Assembly (NCBI RefSeq): GCF_000711885.1 | Contig: NZ_JONK01000015.1 | Coordinates: 52,898-116,897, forward strand | Reading direction: 5' to 3' | DNA length: 64,000 bases | Source of the DNA: Chromobacterium haemolyticum DSM 19808 | GTDB lineage: Bacteria; Pseudomonadota; Gammaproteobacteria; Burkholderiales; Chromobacteriaceae | Shown: positions 25,829 through 34,802 of the stretch, in pieces | Position numbering within the stretch: the stretch's first letter is position 1 | How the letters are laid out: every line of letters starts with the position of its first letter | Position numbers and translations under genes: made by a program | Notes under the pieces: generated by a model | Database searches by the model: none | The model's input: only the letters and a program-made list of their open reading frames with translations | Told to the model about the DNA's origin: nothing

Positions 25829-26890
25829 ATGAATCGACTGCAATCCATCCGTCCGTTCGGCCAGCGCGTCTGGCTGGACAATTTGTCCCGCGAATTGATC
25901 GCCTCCGGCGAACTGGCGCGCCTGCTGGCCGACGACGGCATCGCCGGCGTGACGTCCAATCCGGCGATCTTCTACAAGGCGATCAGCGGCGACGCCAGCT
26001 ATCAGGCCGATCTGGCCCGCCTGAAGGCGGACGCCGGCCTATCCGCCGAGGCGCGCTACGAAGCGCTGGTGGTGCCGGACATCCAGGCCGCCTGCGACTT
26101 GCTGCGCGGCCAATACGACGCCAGCCAGGGCAACGACGGCTATGTCAGCCTGGAAGTGTCGCCGGAGTTGTCCAACGACGAGGCCGGGACTCTTGCCGCG
26201 GCGCGGCGCTTGTGGGCGGAAATCGCCCGGCCCAACGCCATGATCAAGATTCCGGCCACCGCCGCCGGCATCCGCGCCTTTCAGGCGCTGACCCGCGAAG
26301 GCGTCAACGTCAACATCACCCTGCTGTTCTCGCTGCCGCAAGTGGAAGCGGTGTGGGACGCCTACATCGCCGGCTTGTCCGCTCGTCACGCCGACGGCAA
26401 GGACGTGTCCGGCGTCAAGGCGGTGGCCAGCTTCTTCCTGTCCCGCGTCGACAGCCTGCTGGACCCGCAAGTGGCGGAGGCCCACAAGGGCAAAGTGGCC
26501 ATCGCGCTGTCCAAGGCTGCTTACGCTCGCTATCTCGAGCGCTTCCACGGCGCCGAGTTCGCCGCGTTGAAAGCCGCCGGCGCCCGTCCGCAATATCTGC
26601 TGTGGGCGTCCACAGGCACCAAGAACGCCGCCTACTCCGACGTGCTTTACGTGGAGAGCCTGATTGGCGATGAAACCGTCAATACCGTGCCGGACGGCAC
26701 GCTGGCGGCCTTCCGCGACCACGGCCAGGCGGCGTTGACGCTGCCGGAAGGCATGGACGAGGCGCAGACCCTGTTGCACGCGGTGGGCGCGGCTGGCGTG
26801 GATCTGGCCGCCGCCGGCGAGAAGCTGCAGCAGGATGGCTTGAAGCTGTTCGAGGACGCGTTCGAGCAGTTGCTGAAGCTGACCGCCTGA
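25829..26890 (+). CDS. tal: transaldolase
   Basis: A pentose phosphate pathway enzyme moving a dihydroxyacetone unit. The protein has 353 residues, the TalAB-like long form. VWLDNLSRELIASGEL and GVTSNPAIFYKAI are at the N-terminus. The Schiff-base Lys140 is in ARPNAMIKIPATAAG. The ATG at 25829 is chosen: the longer frame runs back into the mobile element. The TGA stop is directly followed by an element remnant and then a full copy. Confidence 0.95.
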   Translation: MNRLQSIRPFGQRVWLDNLSRELIASGELARLLADDGIAGVTSNPAIFYKAISGDASYQADLARLKADAGLSAEARYEALVVPDIQAACDLLRGQYDASQGNDGYVSLEVSPELSNDEAGTLAAARRLWAEIARPNAMIKIPATAAGIRAFQALTREGVNVNITLLFSLPQVEAVWDAYIAGLSARHADGKDVSGVKAVASFFLSRVDSLLDPQVAEAHKGKVAIALSKAAYARYLERFHGAEFAALKAAGARPQYLLWASTGTKNAAYSDVLYVESLIGDETVNTVPDGTLAAFRDHGQAALTLPEGMDEAQTLLHAVGAAGVDLAAAGEKLQQDGLKLFEDAFEQLLKLTA

Positions 26891-26906
26891 GATCGTAAAC
26901 AGGTTC
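26891..26906 (+). mobile_element. terminal remnant of the inverted-terminal element
   Basis: GATCGTAAACAGGTTC is the right terminus alone, placed between the tal stop TGA and another TGA (26907-26909). It suggests two successive insertions at the same trinucleotide, with the first mostly deleted. Confidence 0.7.
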
Positions 26907-26909
26907 TGA

Positions 26910-27049
26910 GAACCGGATTACGATCTGCTGCGCGTCGGCGATACAGCGTTGAAAGCGGCTTCAAAATGCTCATGTACGGTGTGTACACTCCGCTTTTTCA
27001 GCCGTTTTCGCCTTGTCTCGCTCTTGCTCGCGAGATCGTAAACAGGTTC
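26910..27049 (+). mobile_element. full-length inverted-terminal element (140 bp)
   Basis: It begins GAACCGGATTACGATCTG and ends GAGATCGTAAACAGGTTC. It is flanked by TGA on both sides (26907-26909 and 27050-27052). Its interior matches the copies at 12239 and 25618. Confidence 0.88.
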
Positions 27050-27065
27050 TGAGTGCGCAAAGATA

Positions 27066-27097
27066 AAAAGGCTGACCGCGCTGGTCAGCCTTTTTTT
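27066..27097. terminator. terminator between tal and the hemerythrin gene
   Basis: A stem of AAGGCTGACC with GGTCAGCCTT has a 5 base loop, with A and T runs on either side, so it can work in both directions for the two convergent genes. Confidence 0.88.
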
Positions 27098-27126
27098 TGC
27101 GTTTGTGGCCGGGCGGCGGCAGCCGT

Positions 27127-27660
27127 TCAGGCGGCTTGCTGCATCCGGCGCGCCGCCATGCGCTGTCCGGCGGCGCTCATCTCCTCGGCGCTGATGGCGG
27201 AGGCGGCGGTGGGAAACAGCCAGCTTTCCTCGGCGGCGGCGTGTTCGCGGTACTGGCGAGCGAACTCCTCCAACTCGTTGCGGCTGATGCTGTGAATCTT
27301 GCCGTCGCGCAGCGCCAGAAGATCGTCGCGAATGGCGTTCCAGCAGGAATGCAGATAGCCGTGTTCTGCGCTCAGTTGCTCCAGCCGGGAGGCGGCGGTG
27401 GGCACCCGCTCCAGAATCAGCGGGAACAATTCGTCCTCCTCGTCGCTGTGATGAGCGGGGCCGGCCAGATCGAAGTAGCGGACCAAGCCGTCTATCGTGT
27501 TGCGCGCGGCCTCGTCGACGCCGTGTTGCTCAATGTAAGAAGGCAGTTGATCCAGTTGGTCGCAGAAGCGGCGAATCTTGTCGTGGCAGGCCTGCAGCAT
27601 TTCCAGCGGCTGTTCGAAGCTGGGCGCGGCGGCGCTGCTCAAGGTGTCCAGGGTCAGCAT
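27127..27660 (-). CDS. hemerythrin HHE-domain protein
   Basis: A 177-residue protein that probably binds a di-iron centre. It has the HHE cation-binding arrangement: ACHDKIRRFCDQL (about 25-37), the acidic GPAHHSDEEDELFPLI (about 68-83), HGYLH, and REHAAAEESWLFP (about 137-149). AGGAGA lies 6 bases before the ATG at 27660, which decides this start over an in-frame ATG at 27693. The role could be oxygen, NO or iron handling; the neighbours do not decide it. Confidence 0.88.
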   Translation of the reverse strand: MLTLDTLSSAAAPSFEQPLEMLQACHDKIRRFCDQLDQLPSYIEQHGVDEAARNTIDGLVRYFDLAGPAHHSDEEDELFPLILERVPTAASRLEQLSAEHGYLHSCWNAIRDDLLALRDGKIHSISRNELEEFARQYREHAAAEESWLFPTAASAISAEEMSAAGQRMAARRMQQAA

Positions 27661-27894
27661 CGGCGTTCTCCTGTAGTGGGTGACGGGCTGCATTCTGCGG
27701 CATGGCGCGGGCGGCGGCCATGATCCGGCTCAAGGCAACGCGCGCCGGCGGCTCCGCGGGAGCGGTAGAATGCCGAGGTTTGGTTGCCCCGGTTGTTCTT
27801 GATACCCCGCTGCCGGGCAGAAAACAAGAGAGATATTGGACTGTTCCGATGACTAGAATGTTGCGCGCGCCAGCGCAGCGCCGCAGGAGGTTGG

Positions 27895-28914
27895 ATGCAA
27901 GCCCCGTTTGAAGTGAAACGCCTGGATTTGAGCGACGCGGCGTTGGCCGCTCGCGCCTTGAGCCTGCAGTTGGCTGCTCACCGTTTGGAGGCGGAATGGC
28001 TGTCTTATCCGCATCTGCCTGTGATGTGGACCGACCTTGCCGCTGCGCAGGCCTGCGCCGACGCGGTTTGGGGCGCGTTCGAGGGCGAGAGCCTGCGCGG
28101 GGTGCTGGTGGCCTCGCGCCGCGAGGATGGCGGGCTGCATATCGAAAGAGTCGTGGTGGATCCGCAACAGTTGCGCGCCGGCTGGGGCTACCGCTTGCTG
28201 AACCGGGCGCTGGTGGGCGAGAGCGAGGTCAGCGTCGATACCGCCGAGGTCAATATCGCCGCGTTGTCTTTGTATCGCAAGGCCGGCTTCGTCGCCGAGC
28301 AGCGCTGGTCCACGCCGGACGGCTTGATGCTGTGGCGTCTGAATTATCAGCCGGCCCCGCCGCCGGCTTTCCAGCTATTGGAGGACGGCTGGCTGGACGG
28401 CGCGCGCTGGATACCGTCGCCCAATCACGACGAACGCGGCGAGGACATGGCGCCGGAACTGCTGGTGATCCACAACATCAGCCTCCCTCCGTATCGCTAC
28501 GGCGGGTTGGGCGTGGAGCAGTTGTTCCAGAATAAGCTGAACCCGGACGAGCACCCGTTCTACGCCGAAATCCAGCATTTGCGCGTGTCTTCCCATTTCT
28601 TCATCCGCCGTTCCGGCGAGCTGCAGCAGTTTGTGCCTGTGACGCGGCGCGCTTGGCATGCCGGCGTGTCCAATTGGCGAGGGCGTGAACGCTGCAACGA
28701 TTTTTCCATTGGAGTGGAGCTGGAAGGCTGCGATTTCGAGCCGTTCAGCGAGGCGCAATACCAGACGCTGCAAGCCTTGGCGCTGGAGTTGCGGCGCAGG
28801 CTGCCGCTTAGCGCCATCATCGGTCACGAGCACATCGCGCCGGGACGCAAGACGGATCCCGGACCGTTTTTCGATTGGGCGAGGGCGGAGGCCGACAGCG
28901 GTCTGTCGCGTTAG
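27895..28914 (+). CDS. GNAT acetyltransferase fused to AmpD-type anhydromuramyl amidase
   Basis: A 339-residue two-domain protein. Residues about 5-150 form a GNAT N-acetyltransferase-like domain with the acetyl-CoA motif VVVDPQQLRAGWGYRLLN and ALSLYRKAGFVAEQ. Residues about 165-335 form an AmpD-type amidase cleaving 1,6-anhydroMurNAc from its peptide in cytoplasmic wall recycling. Zinc ligands His193 (VIHNIS), His311 and Asp321 are in place (GHEHIAPGRKTDPG), with Lys319 and a Glu in GVELEG. AGGAGG lies just before the ATG. AmpD is normally a stand-alone protein of about 180 residues. The GNAT substrate is unknown. Confidence 0.88.
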   Translation: MQAPFEVKRLDLSDAALAARALSLQLAAHRLEAEWLSYPHLPVMWTDLAAAQACADAVWGAFEGESLRGVLVASRREDGGLHIERVVVDPQQLRAGWGYRLLNRALVGESEVSVDTAEVNIAALSLYRKAGFVAEQRWSTPDGLMLWRLNYQPAPPPAFQLLEDGWLDGARWIPSPNHDERGEDMAPELLVIHNISLPPYRYGGLGVEQLFQNKLNPDEHPFYAEIQHLRVSSHFFIRRSGELQQFVPVTRRAWHAGVSNWRGRERCNDFSIGVELEGCDFEPFSEAQYQTLQALALELRRRLPLSAIIGHEHIAPGRKTDPGPFFDWARAEADSGLSR

Positions 28915-28933
28915 AGTCAAGCCAGCCGCGAAA

Positions 28934-28962
28934 AAGCCGGACGGGCAAGGCCGGTCCGGCTT
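28934..28962 (+). terminator. hairpin after the GNAT-AmpD gene
   Basis: A 9 bp perfect stem, AAGCCGGAC with GTCCGGCTT, has an 11 base loop but no T run. It is a likely transcript end between convergent genes. Confidence 0.55.
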
Positions 28963-28987
28963 GAGAGCGAGGCGAGGAGGCTTCGCG

Positions 28988-29010
28988 TCTGTTCAAAGTC
29001 TGGCGAGCTA
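28988..29010 (+). mobile_element. left-end remnant of the inverted-terminal element
   Basis: CTGTTCAAAGTCTGGCGAGC resembles the element left terminus, and the kup stop codon (29008-29010) lies at its inner edge. No right end or target duplication is seen. Confidence 0.5.
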
Positions 29011-30879
29011 GAGCTCGACTTGCGCGCCCAACTCCACCACCCGGTTGGTGGGCACCTGGAAGAAGTCGGTGGCGCGCATCGCGTTCTTGCTCATCCACAC
29101 AAACAGCTTTTCGCGCAGGCGCGACATGCCCGGACGCTCGGTGGACACGATGGTCTCGCGCGACAGGAAGAAGGAGGTGTCCATCAGCTCGAAAGCCAGA
29201 CCCTGGGCAGTGCAATCTTCCAGCACCTGCAGTACGTTCGGATCTTCCTTGAAGCCGTAGCGAGCCACCACGCGCCAGAACGAGGTCGACATCTGCACGA
29301 TTTCCAGCCGTTCCTCCGCCGCTACATAGGGCACGTCCTCGGTGCGCACCGTCATCAACACCACTCGCTCATGCAGCACCTTGTTGTGCTTGAGGTTGTG
29401 CAGCAGCGCGTGCGGCACGCCGTGCAGGGTGCTGGTCAGGAACACCGCGGTGCCCTGCACCCGCGTCGGCGGGTAGGCTTCCAGGTTTTCGATGAAGCTG
29501 TCCAGCGGCAGCGCCTGGTCGCGCAGGCGGGTGAACAGCAGCTCGCGGCCCTGCTTCCAGGTGCTCATCAGCGTGAAGATCACCATGCCCAGCACCAGCG
29601 GCAACCAGCCGCCGTCGGCCACTTTGTGGATGTTGGCGCTAAAGAAGCCCAGATCTATGGTGGCGAACATCAGGGTAACGCCCAGCGCCAGCGGCAGGGG
29701 CCAGCGCCAGTTGACCCTGGCCACCACGAAGAACAGGCAAGTGGTGATCAGCATGGTGCCGGTGACGGCGATGCCGTAGGCGGCGGCCAGGCTGGACGAG
29801 GTCTTGAAGGTCAGTACCACCACCATCACCGCGATCAGCAAAGCCCAGTTGATGAAGGGCATGTATATCTGGCCGATCTCTTTTTCCGAGGTGTGTTGCA
29901 CCTCCAGCCGCGGGCAGTAGCCCAGCTGGATGGCTTGGCGGGTCAGCGAGTAGGCGCCGGAAATCACCGCTTGCGACGCGATCACCGTGGCCAGCGTCGC
30001 CATGACGATCAAGGGCAGCAGCGCCCAGTCCGGCGCCAGCAGGAAGAAGGGGTTTTTGATGGCGGCCGGGTTTTGCATCAGCAGCGCGCCCTGGCCGAAA
30101 TAATTCAGCGCCAGGCCAGGCAGCACCAGGCTGAACCAGGCGCGGCGGATCGGCGAGCTGCCGAAATGGCCCATGTCGGCGTATAGCGCCTCGGCGCCGG
30201 TCAGCGCCAGCACCACCGAGCCCAGGGTCAGGAAGGAGCCCCAGCCGTTGTGGCCGATGAAGTGCAGCGCGTGATAGGGATTGAGCGCCTGCAGCACCTG
30301 CGGAGCTTGCACGATCTGATGCAGGCCCAGCAGGCCCAGAACGGAAAACCAGATCAGCATGATGGGGCCGAACAGCAGGCCGACGCTGGCGGTGCCGAAG
30401 CGCTGAAGCAGGAAGAGACCGGTCAGCACGCCGATGGCCATCGGCAGCACATAGCTTTCCATCGCCGGCGAAATCAGCTCCATGCCTTCCGCCGCGGACA
30501 AGACCGACACCGCCGGGGTGATGATGGCGTCGCCGTAGAACAGCGCCGCGCCGAACAAGCCCAGCAGAACGATCTTCCAACGCGCGGCGTGGGTGGTGTA
30601 ATGGCGGGCCAGCGCCATCAGCGCCATGATGCCGCCTTCGCCGCGGTTGTCGGCGCGAAGCACGAAAGCCACGTATTTGATGGAAACCACGAAAATCAGC
30701 GACCAGAAGATCAGCGACAAAATGCCGAAGATGTTTTCAGGCGTGGTGGGGATGCCCTGGCCGGTGAAGCATTCGCGCAGGGTATACAGCGGGCTGGTGC
30801 CGATGTCGCCGTATACCACGCCCAAGGCGGCCAGGGTCAGGCCTGCCATGGCCTGTTTGTTGTGATCCTGCATATGCAT
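29008..30879 (-). CDS. kup: Kup-family low-affinity potassium transporter
   Basis: An inner-membrane K+ uptake protein of about 623 residues. The N-terminal LTLAALGVVYGDIGTSPLYTL is the Kup signature. About twelve membrane spans fill the first 450 residues, followed by a hydrophilic C-terminal domain. Two in-frame ATGs at 30879 and 30873 are equally plausible. The long frame further upstream runs through the intergenic region and is not protein-like. No strong ribosome binding site is visible. Confidence 0.93.
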   Translation of the reverse strand: MHMQDHNKQAMAGLTLAALGVVYGDIGTSPLYTLRECFTGQGIPTTPENIFGILSLIFWSLIFVVSIKYVAFVLRADNRGEGGIMALMALARHYTTHAARWKIVLLGLFGAALFYGDAIITPAVSVLSAAEGMELISPAMESYVLPMAIGVLTGLFLLQRFGTASVGLLFGPIMLIWFSVLGLLGLHQIVQAPQVLQALNPYHALHFIGHNGWGSFLTLGSVVLALTGAEALYADMGHFGSSPIRRAWFSLVLPGLALNYFGQGALLMQNPAAIKNPFFLLAPDWALLPLIVMATLATVIASQAVISGAYSLTRQAIQLGYCPRLEVQHTSEKEIGQIYMPFINWALLIAVMVVVLTFKTSSSLAAAYGIAVTGTMLITTCLFFVVARVNWRWPLPLALGVTLMFATIDLGFFSANIHKVADGGWLPLVLGMVIFTLMSTWKQGRELLFTRLRDQALPLDSFIENLEAYPPTRVQGTAVFLTSTLHGVPHALLHNLKHNKVLHERVVLMTVRTEDVPYVAAEERLEIVQMSTSFWRVVARYGFKEDPNVLQVLEDCTAQGLAFELMDTSFFLSRETIVSTERPGMSRLREKLFVWMSKNAMRATDFFQVPTNRVVELGAQVEL

Positions 30880-31181
30880 CCAATGGAATTGTTCGTCACC
30901 GTATATTGCTGCACAGCAATATCGATGGTTCTTGAGCGCGCAGATTACTCCAGAGGTCAGGGTAAGCCAAGCAAAGGCCGCGCAAGAGCCGAGATGTGTT
31001 CTCGTAAAACGACAGAATCCGGGCTGTCCGCTTGCGCGGCGGCCGCATCTGGAGTAGCCGACGGGTGGCGGGGCACGCATCTTTATAGCGCAAAACGGCG
31101 ATGCCGGCGCAAGGCTTGGCCGCGAGGCGCGGCAAACGCTACAATCAAGCCCTCATTACACCGTATTACCAAGGACGCATC
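30880..31181. other. kup-proS divergent intergenic region
   Basis: 302 bases with no gene. It contains an 8 bp-arm hairpin near kup (30903-30922) and the proS ribosome binding site AAGGAC. No clear promoter hexamer pair was found. Confidence 0.55.
30903..30922 (-). promoter_or_regulatory. inverted repeat in the kup leader
   Basis: ATATTGCT and AGCAATAT are perfect 8 bp arms around GCAC, 24-43 bases before the kup start. It could be an operator or an mRNA hairpin affecting translation. Confidence 0.45.
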
Positions 31182-32891
31182 ATGCGCGCATCGCAGTTTT
31201 TCATTTCCACCCTGAAGGAAGCCCCCGCCGACGCGGACATCGCCAGCCAGAAGCTGATGATGCGCGCCGGCTTCATCCGCAAAGTGGCCGCCGGCATTTA
31301 CTCCTGGATGCCGATGGGCCTGCGCAGCGTGCGCAAGGTGGAAAACATCGTGCGCGAAGAGATGAACCGCGCGGGCGCGATTGAAGTCAGCCTGCCGGTG
31401 GTGCAGCCGGCCGGCTTGTGGCAGGAAACCGGCCGCTGGGACAAAATGGGCGAGGAGCTGCTGCGCTTCAAGGACCGTCACGAGCGCGACTTCGCCTTGC
31501 AGCCCACCGCGGAGGAGCTGATCACCGACATCGCCCGCAACGAGCTGCGCAGCTACCGCGCGCTGCCCAAGAATTTCTTCCAGATCCAAACCAAGTTTCG
31601 CGACGAGCGCCGCCCGCGCTTCGGCGTGATGCGCGGCCGCGAGTTCACCATGAAGGACGCTTACTCCTTCGATCGCAGCGCGGAAGCCGCCGGCGTCAGC
31701 TACGACAATATGTATGCCGCTTACTGCCGCATCTTCGACCGCTTGGGCCTGAGCTACCGCGCCGTTGCCGCCGACACCGGCGCGATCGGCGGCGACCGTT
31801 CGCATGAATTCCAGGTGATCGCCGACACCGGCGAGGACGCCATCGTCTATTGTCCGGACTCCGACTACGCCGCCAACATCGAACTGGCCGAAGCCGTGGC
31901 GCCGGCCGGCGAGCGCGCGGCCGCCGGCGCGGCCATGACCAAGGTGCATACGCCCAAGGTCAAGACCATCGCCGACTTGGTGGACTTCCTGAAGGTCGAC
32001 ATCAAGCAAACCGTCAAAGCGGTAGTGGTGGACGGCGACGACGATCAGCCTGTGCTGCTGCTGGTGCGCGGCGATCATGAGCTAAACGAGGTCAAGGCCG
32101 AGAAAATCGCCGGCATCAAGGCGCCGCTGACCTTCGCCGCCCCCGGCGCGATCAAGGCCGCCTTCGGCGCCAATCCGGGTTCGCTGGGTCCGGTGGGCTT
32201 CAAGGGCCGCGTCATAGCCGACCGCACCGTCGCCAAGATGGCCGACATGATTACCGGCGCCAACGAGGACGACCAGCACTATACCGGCGTCAACTTCGGC
32301 CGCGATTGCGCGGAGCCGGAAGTGATGGATATCCGCAATGTGGTGGCCGGCGACGCCTCGCCGGACGGCAAGGGCGAGCTGGCGATCCAGCGCGGCATCG
32401 AAGTGGGCCATGTCTTCTATTTGGGCACCAAGTATTCGGAAGCGATGAACGCCACCTTCCTGGACGAGGACGGCAAACCCAAGCCGTTCGAAATGGGCTG
32501 CTACGGCATCGGCGTCACCCGCATCCTGGGCGCGGCCATCGAGCAGAACTTCGACGACAAGGGCATGATCTGGCCGGACGCCATCGCGCCGTTCACCGTG
32601 GTGATCTGCCCGGTGGGCTATGACCGCTCCGCCGAGGTGAAGGCCGCCGCCGACGCTTTGTACCAAGGCCTGCTGGCCAAGGGCGTGGACGTGATTCTGG
32701 ACGACCGCGGCGAACGTCCGGGCGCGATGTTCGCCGATTGGGAGCTGATCGGCGCGCCGCATCGCGTCACCATTGGCGACCGCGGCCTGAAGGAAGGCAA
32801 GGTCGAGTACCAGCACCGTCGCGACACGGAGGCCAGCGCCCTGGCCGCGGATGCTATGCTGGAACAAGTGCTAGCCAAACTGGGGCTGTGA
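31182..32891 (+). CDS. proS: prolyl-tRNA synthetase
   Basis: A class II aminoacyl-tRNA synthetase of 569 residues, the bacterial type with the inserted editing domain between motifs 2 and 3 (about 225-400). [22 protein letters not shown], the motif 2 segment [21 protein letters not shown], and motif 3 with [14 protein letters not shown] are visible. AAGGAC lies 6 bases before the ATG at 31182. The lytic transglycosylase gene starts 7 bases after its stop. Confidence 0.97.
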   Translation: MRASQFFISTLKEAPADADIASQKLMMRAGFIRKVAAGIYSWMPMGLRSVRKVENIVREEMNRAGAIEVSLPVVQPAGLWQETGRWDKMGEELLRFKDRHERDFALQPTAEELITDIARNELRSYRALPKNFFQIQTKFRDERRPRFGVMRGREFTMKDAYSFDRSAEAAGVSYDNMYAAYCRIFDRLGLSYRAVAADTGAIGGDRSHEFQVIADTGEDAIVYCPDSDYAANIELAEAVAPAGERAAAGAAMTKVHTPKVKTIADLVDFLKVDIKQTVKAVVVDGDDDQPVLLLVRGDHELNEVKAEKIAGIKAPLTFAAPGAIKAAFGANPGSLGPVGFKGRVIADRTVAKMADMITGANEDDQHYTGVNFGRDCAEPEVMDIRNVVAGDASPDGKGELAIQRGIEVGHVFYLGTKYSEAMNATFLDEDGKPKPFEMGCYGIGVTRILGAAIEQNFDDKGMIWPDAIAPFTVVICPVGYDRSAEVKAAADALYQGLLAKGVDVILDDRGERPGAMFADWELIGAPHRVTIGDRGLKEGKVEYQHRRDTEASALAADAMLEQVLAKLGL

Positions 32892-32898
32892 CCGTCTT

Positions 32899-33540
32899 AT
32901 GATCCGATCCGGCATCGTCGTATTGTTGGCCGCGCTGGCAGCGATGCCGGCGTGGGCCGGCGCGCAGAAGGAAGAGGCATTGGCCGCCAACGTCGCTTCC
33001 ACCATGCGCCGTTCGGTGTCCGACGCCAACGCGCCGCGGCTGGTGTTTGACGACCAGCGCGAAGCCGACGCCTGGCTGGGTGAAATGTCCAGCCGGCTGG
33101 CCAAGCGGATTCCGGATAAATGGACGCGGGAGCGCCTGCTCACCGCCATCCATTACGAGGCCACCCGGGCCGGCCTGGACCCGCAACTGGTGCTGGGCCT
33201 GATCCAGGTGGAAAGCGGCTTCAACAAGTACGCGATCTCCGGCGCCGGCGCGCGCGGGCTGATGCAGGTGATGCCGTTCTGGGTGCGCAGCATAGGAAAC
33301 GCGCAGCACAACTTGTTCGATCTCACCACCAATCTGCGCTACGGCTGCACCATTCTGCGTTACTACCTGGATATCGAGCGCGGCAATCTGTTTCGCGCGC
33401 TGGGCCGTTACAACGGCAGTCTGGGCCGGGCTGAATATCCCAACCTGGTGATGGGGGCCTGGAAAGGCCGCTGGCATTGGGTGGCGCCGCTGCCGGTGAA
33501 AACGGCGGCAGCGGGCGCGGCACCGCCACTGGTGCGCTGA
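32899..33540 (+). CDS. SLT-domain lytic transglycosylase
   Basis: A periplasmic peptidoglycan lyase of 213 residues. The signal peptide ends near residue 20 (AMPAWAGA). The SLT domain is at about 85-200, with catalytic Glu105 in LIQVESGFNKYA, then GARGLMQVMPFW and ALGRYNGS. It is likely cotranscribed with proS. The narrow spacer and shared terminator suggest a stable two-gene unit. Confidence 0.9.
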   Translation: MIRSGIVVLLAALAAMPAWAGAQKEEALAANVASTMRRSVSDANAPRLVFDDQREADAWLGEMSSRLAKRIPDKWTRERLLTAIHYEATRAGLDPQLVLGLIQVESGFNKYAISGAGARGLMQVMPFWVRSIGNAQHNLFDLTTNLRYGCTILRYYLDIERGNLFRALGRYNGSLGRAEYPNLVMGAWKGRWHWVAPLPVKTAAAGAAPPLVR

Positions 33541-33550
33541 AGCGCGGTTG

Positions 33551-33588
33551 TAAAAAACCGGCTCTGGAATCCAGGCCGGTTTTTTTTG
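33551..33588 (+). terminator. terminator after proS-transglycosylase
   Basis: A long stem, AAAACCGGC with GCCGGTTTT, continues through CTGG-AAT-CCAG and is followed by T8. It is one of the strongest in the window. Confidence 0.9.
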
Positions 33589-33627
33589 TCCGCTCAGCGC
33601 GGCAAGCTACAGGAGGGCGCGTGCATC

Positions 33628-34125
33628 TCAATCCTCCTGGGTCTGCAGCATTTTCTTCAACAAGCGCGCCAGCGTGGCGCGTTCTTCCGCATCCAGCATC
33701 TCGATCAGTTCGGCCTCGGCCGACAGATGATTGCCGACGGCGTCCTCGATCACCTCGAAGCCCTTGGGCGTTAGCGTCACGATCACGCCGCGGCGGTCGG
33801 CCGGATCCGGCGAACGGGTCACCAAGCCGGCTTCTTCCAGCCGGTTGATGCGGTTGGTCAGCGCGCCGGAGGAGATCAGCACCATGCCCTGCAGTTGGTT
33901 GGGGGACAGCTGGAACGGTTCGCCGCCGCGGCGCAGCGCGGCGAGCACGTCGAACTCGCCGACATTCAGATTGTGGCGCGCCAAATCGTGCAGCACGCGG
34001 CGGGTGACGAAGTACTCCATCCGCACAATGCGGCCGACCACTTCGGTGGAGGACGGGTCCAAGTCCGGGCGAACCTCGCGCCACAGGGCGACGATACGGT
34101 CAATCTGGTCTGGTGCTTGTTGCAT
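33628..34125 (-). CDS. MarR-family transcriptional regulator
   Basis: A 165-residue winged-helix regulator. NVGEFDVLAALRRGGEPFQLSP and SSGALTNRINRLEEAGLVTR form the helix-turn-helix, and DPADRRGVIVTLTPKG forms the wing. AGGAA about 10 bases before the ATG at 34125 supports this start over one at 34155. It is a single gene with no obvious target next door. Confidence 0.9.
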   Translation of the reverse strand: MQQAPDQIDRIVALWREVRPDLDPSSTEVVGRIVRMEYFVTRRVLHDLARHNLNVGEFDVLAALRRGGEPFQLSPNQLQGMVLISSGALTNRINRLEEAGLVTRSPDPADRRGVIVTLTPKGFEVIEDAVGNHLSAEAELIEMLDAEERATLARLLKKMLQTQED

Positions 34126-34257
34126 CACTGACGGTTCCTGATGTGTGGGTGACAACTGGATGACTACCGGGCGCAGAGATTAGCACGGCTTGAAGTTAGT
34201 TTATCTTCATGTGAAAGAATAGTCCTCAGTCATCACTCGCACCAGCGGGAATCGCGC

Positions 34258-34686
34258 TTACTGACGCATGCTGACCGCCAGCCGGTTGAAGGCGTTCATC
34301 AGGGCGATGGCGAAGCTCAGATCCGCCACTTGCTCCGGACTGAAGTGTTCCTGCAAGGGCAGGTAATGCTGGTCCGGAGCCTGAGTGGTGGCGATGTCGG
34401 TCAACGATTCCGCCCATTCCAGCGCCGCGCGCTCGCGGGCGCTGTACAGCTCGCTGACGCGCCAGCCGGCCAGGGAGTCGATGCGCTCATCGCTTTCCCC
34501 CCTGGCGCGCAGGGCCGACGCATGCATTTTCAGGCAAAAGGCGCAGCCGTTGATCTGGGACACACGCAGATAAACCAGCTCAATCAAAGGCAGGCCCAGG
34601 CTGCTGTGTTGCAGACTGGACTTGACGCTGGCCAGCCCCTGGTAGGCGGCGGGAGACAGTTGGGTGTAGGGCAGGCGCAGAGACAT
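34258..34686 (-). CDS. carboxymuconolactone decarboxylase/AhpD-like protein
   Basis: A 142-residue protein of the alkylhydroperoxidase-like family. The redox motif is Cys48-x-x-Cys51 with His55 (NGCAFCLKMHASALR), usual for thiol-dependent peroxidase activity, so an oxidative-stress role is likelier than decarboxylation. AAAGGAA precedes the ATG at 34686. It is transcribed divergently from the LysR gene across a 116 base gap, so the regulator probably controls it. Confidence 0.88.
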   Translation of the reverse strand: MSLRLPYTQLSPAAYQGLASVKSSLQHSSLGLPLIELVYLRVSQINGCAFCLKMHASALRARGESDERIDSLAGWRVSELYSARERAALEWAESLTDIATTQAPDQHYLPLQEHFSPEQVADLSFAIALMNAFNRLAVSMRQ

Positions 34687-34802
34687 GGCAATTCCTTTCA
34701 AGAGAGAGATCATCGCAGCGGAGAGCTGCAAGGCCAGTCTAGGCAAGAATCATTTATGTAAATAGACTTAAAATATCGAACTCAAATTCCAAAAATGAAA
34801 TC

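Noticed and set aside
30880..31180. c-di-AMP-type riboswitch upstream of kup
   Set aside because: Only one short hairpin is present, with no extended pseudo-two-fold structure of that class, and betaproteobacteria are not known to depend on c-di-AMP.
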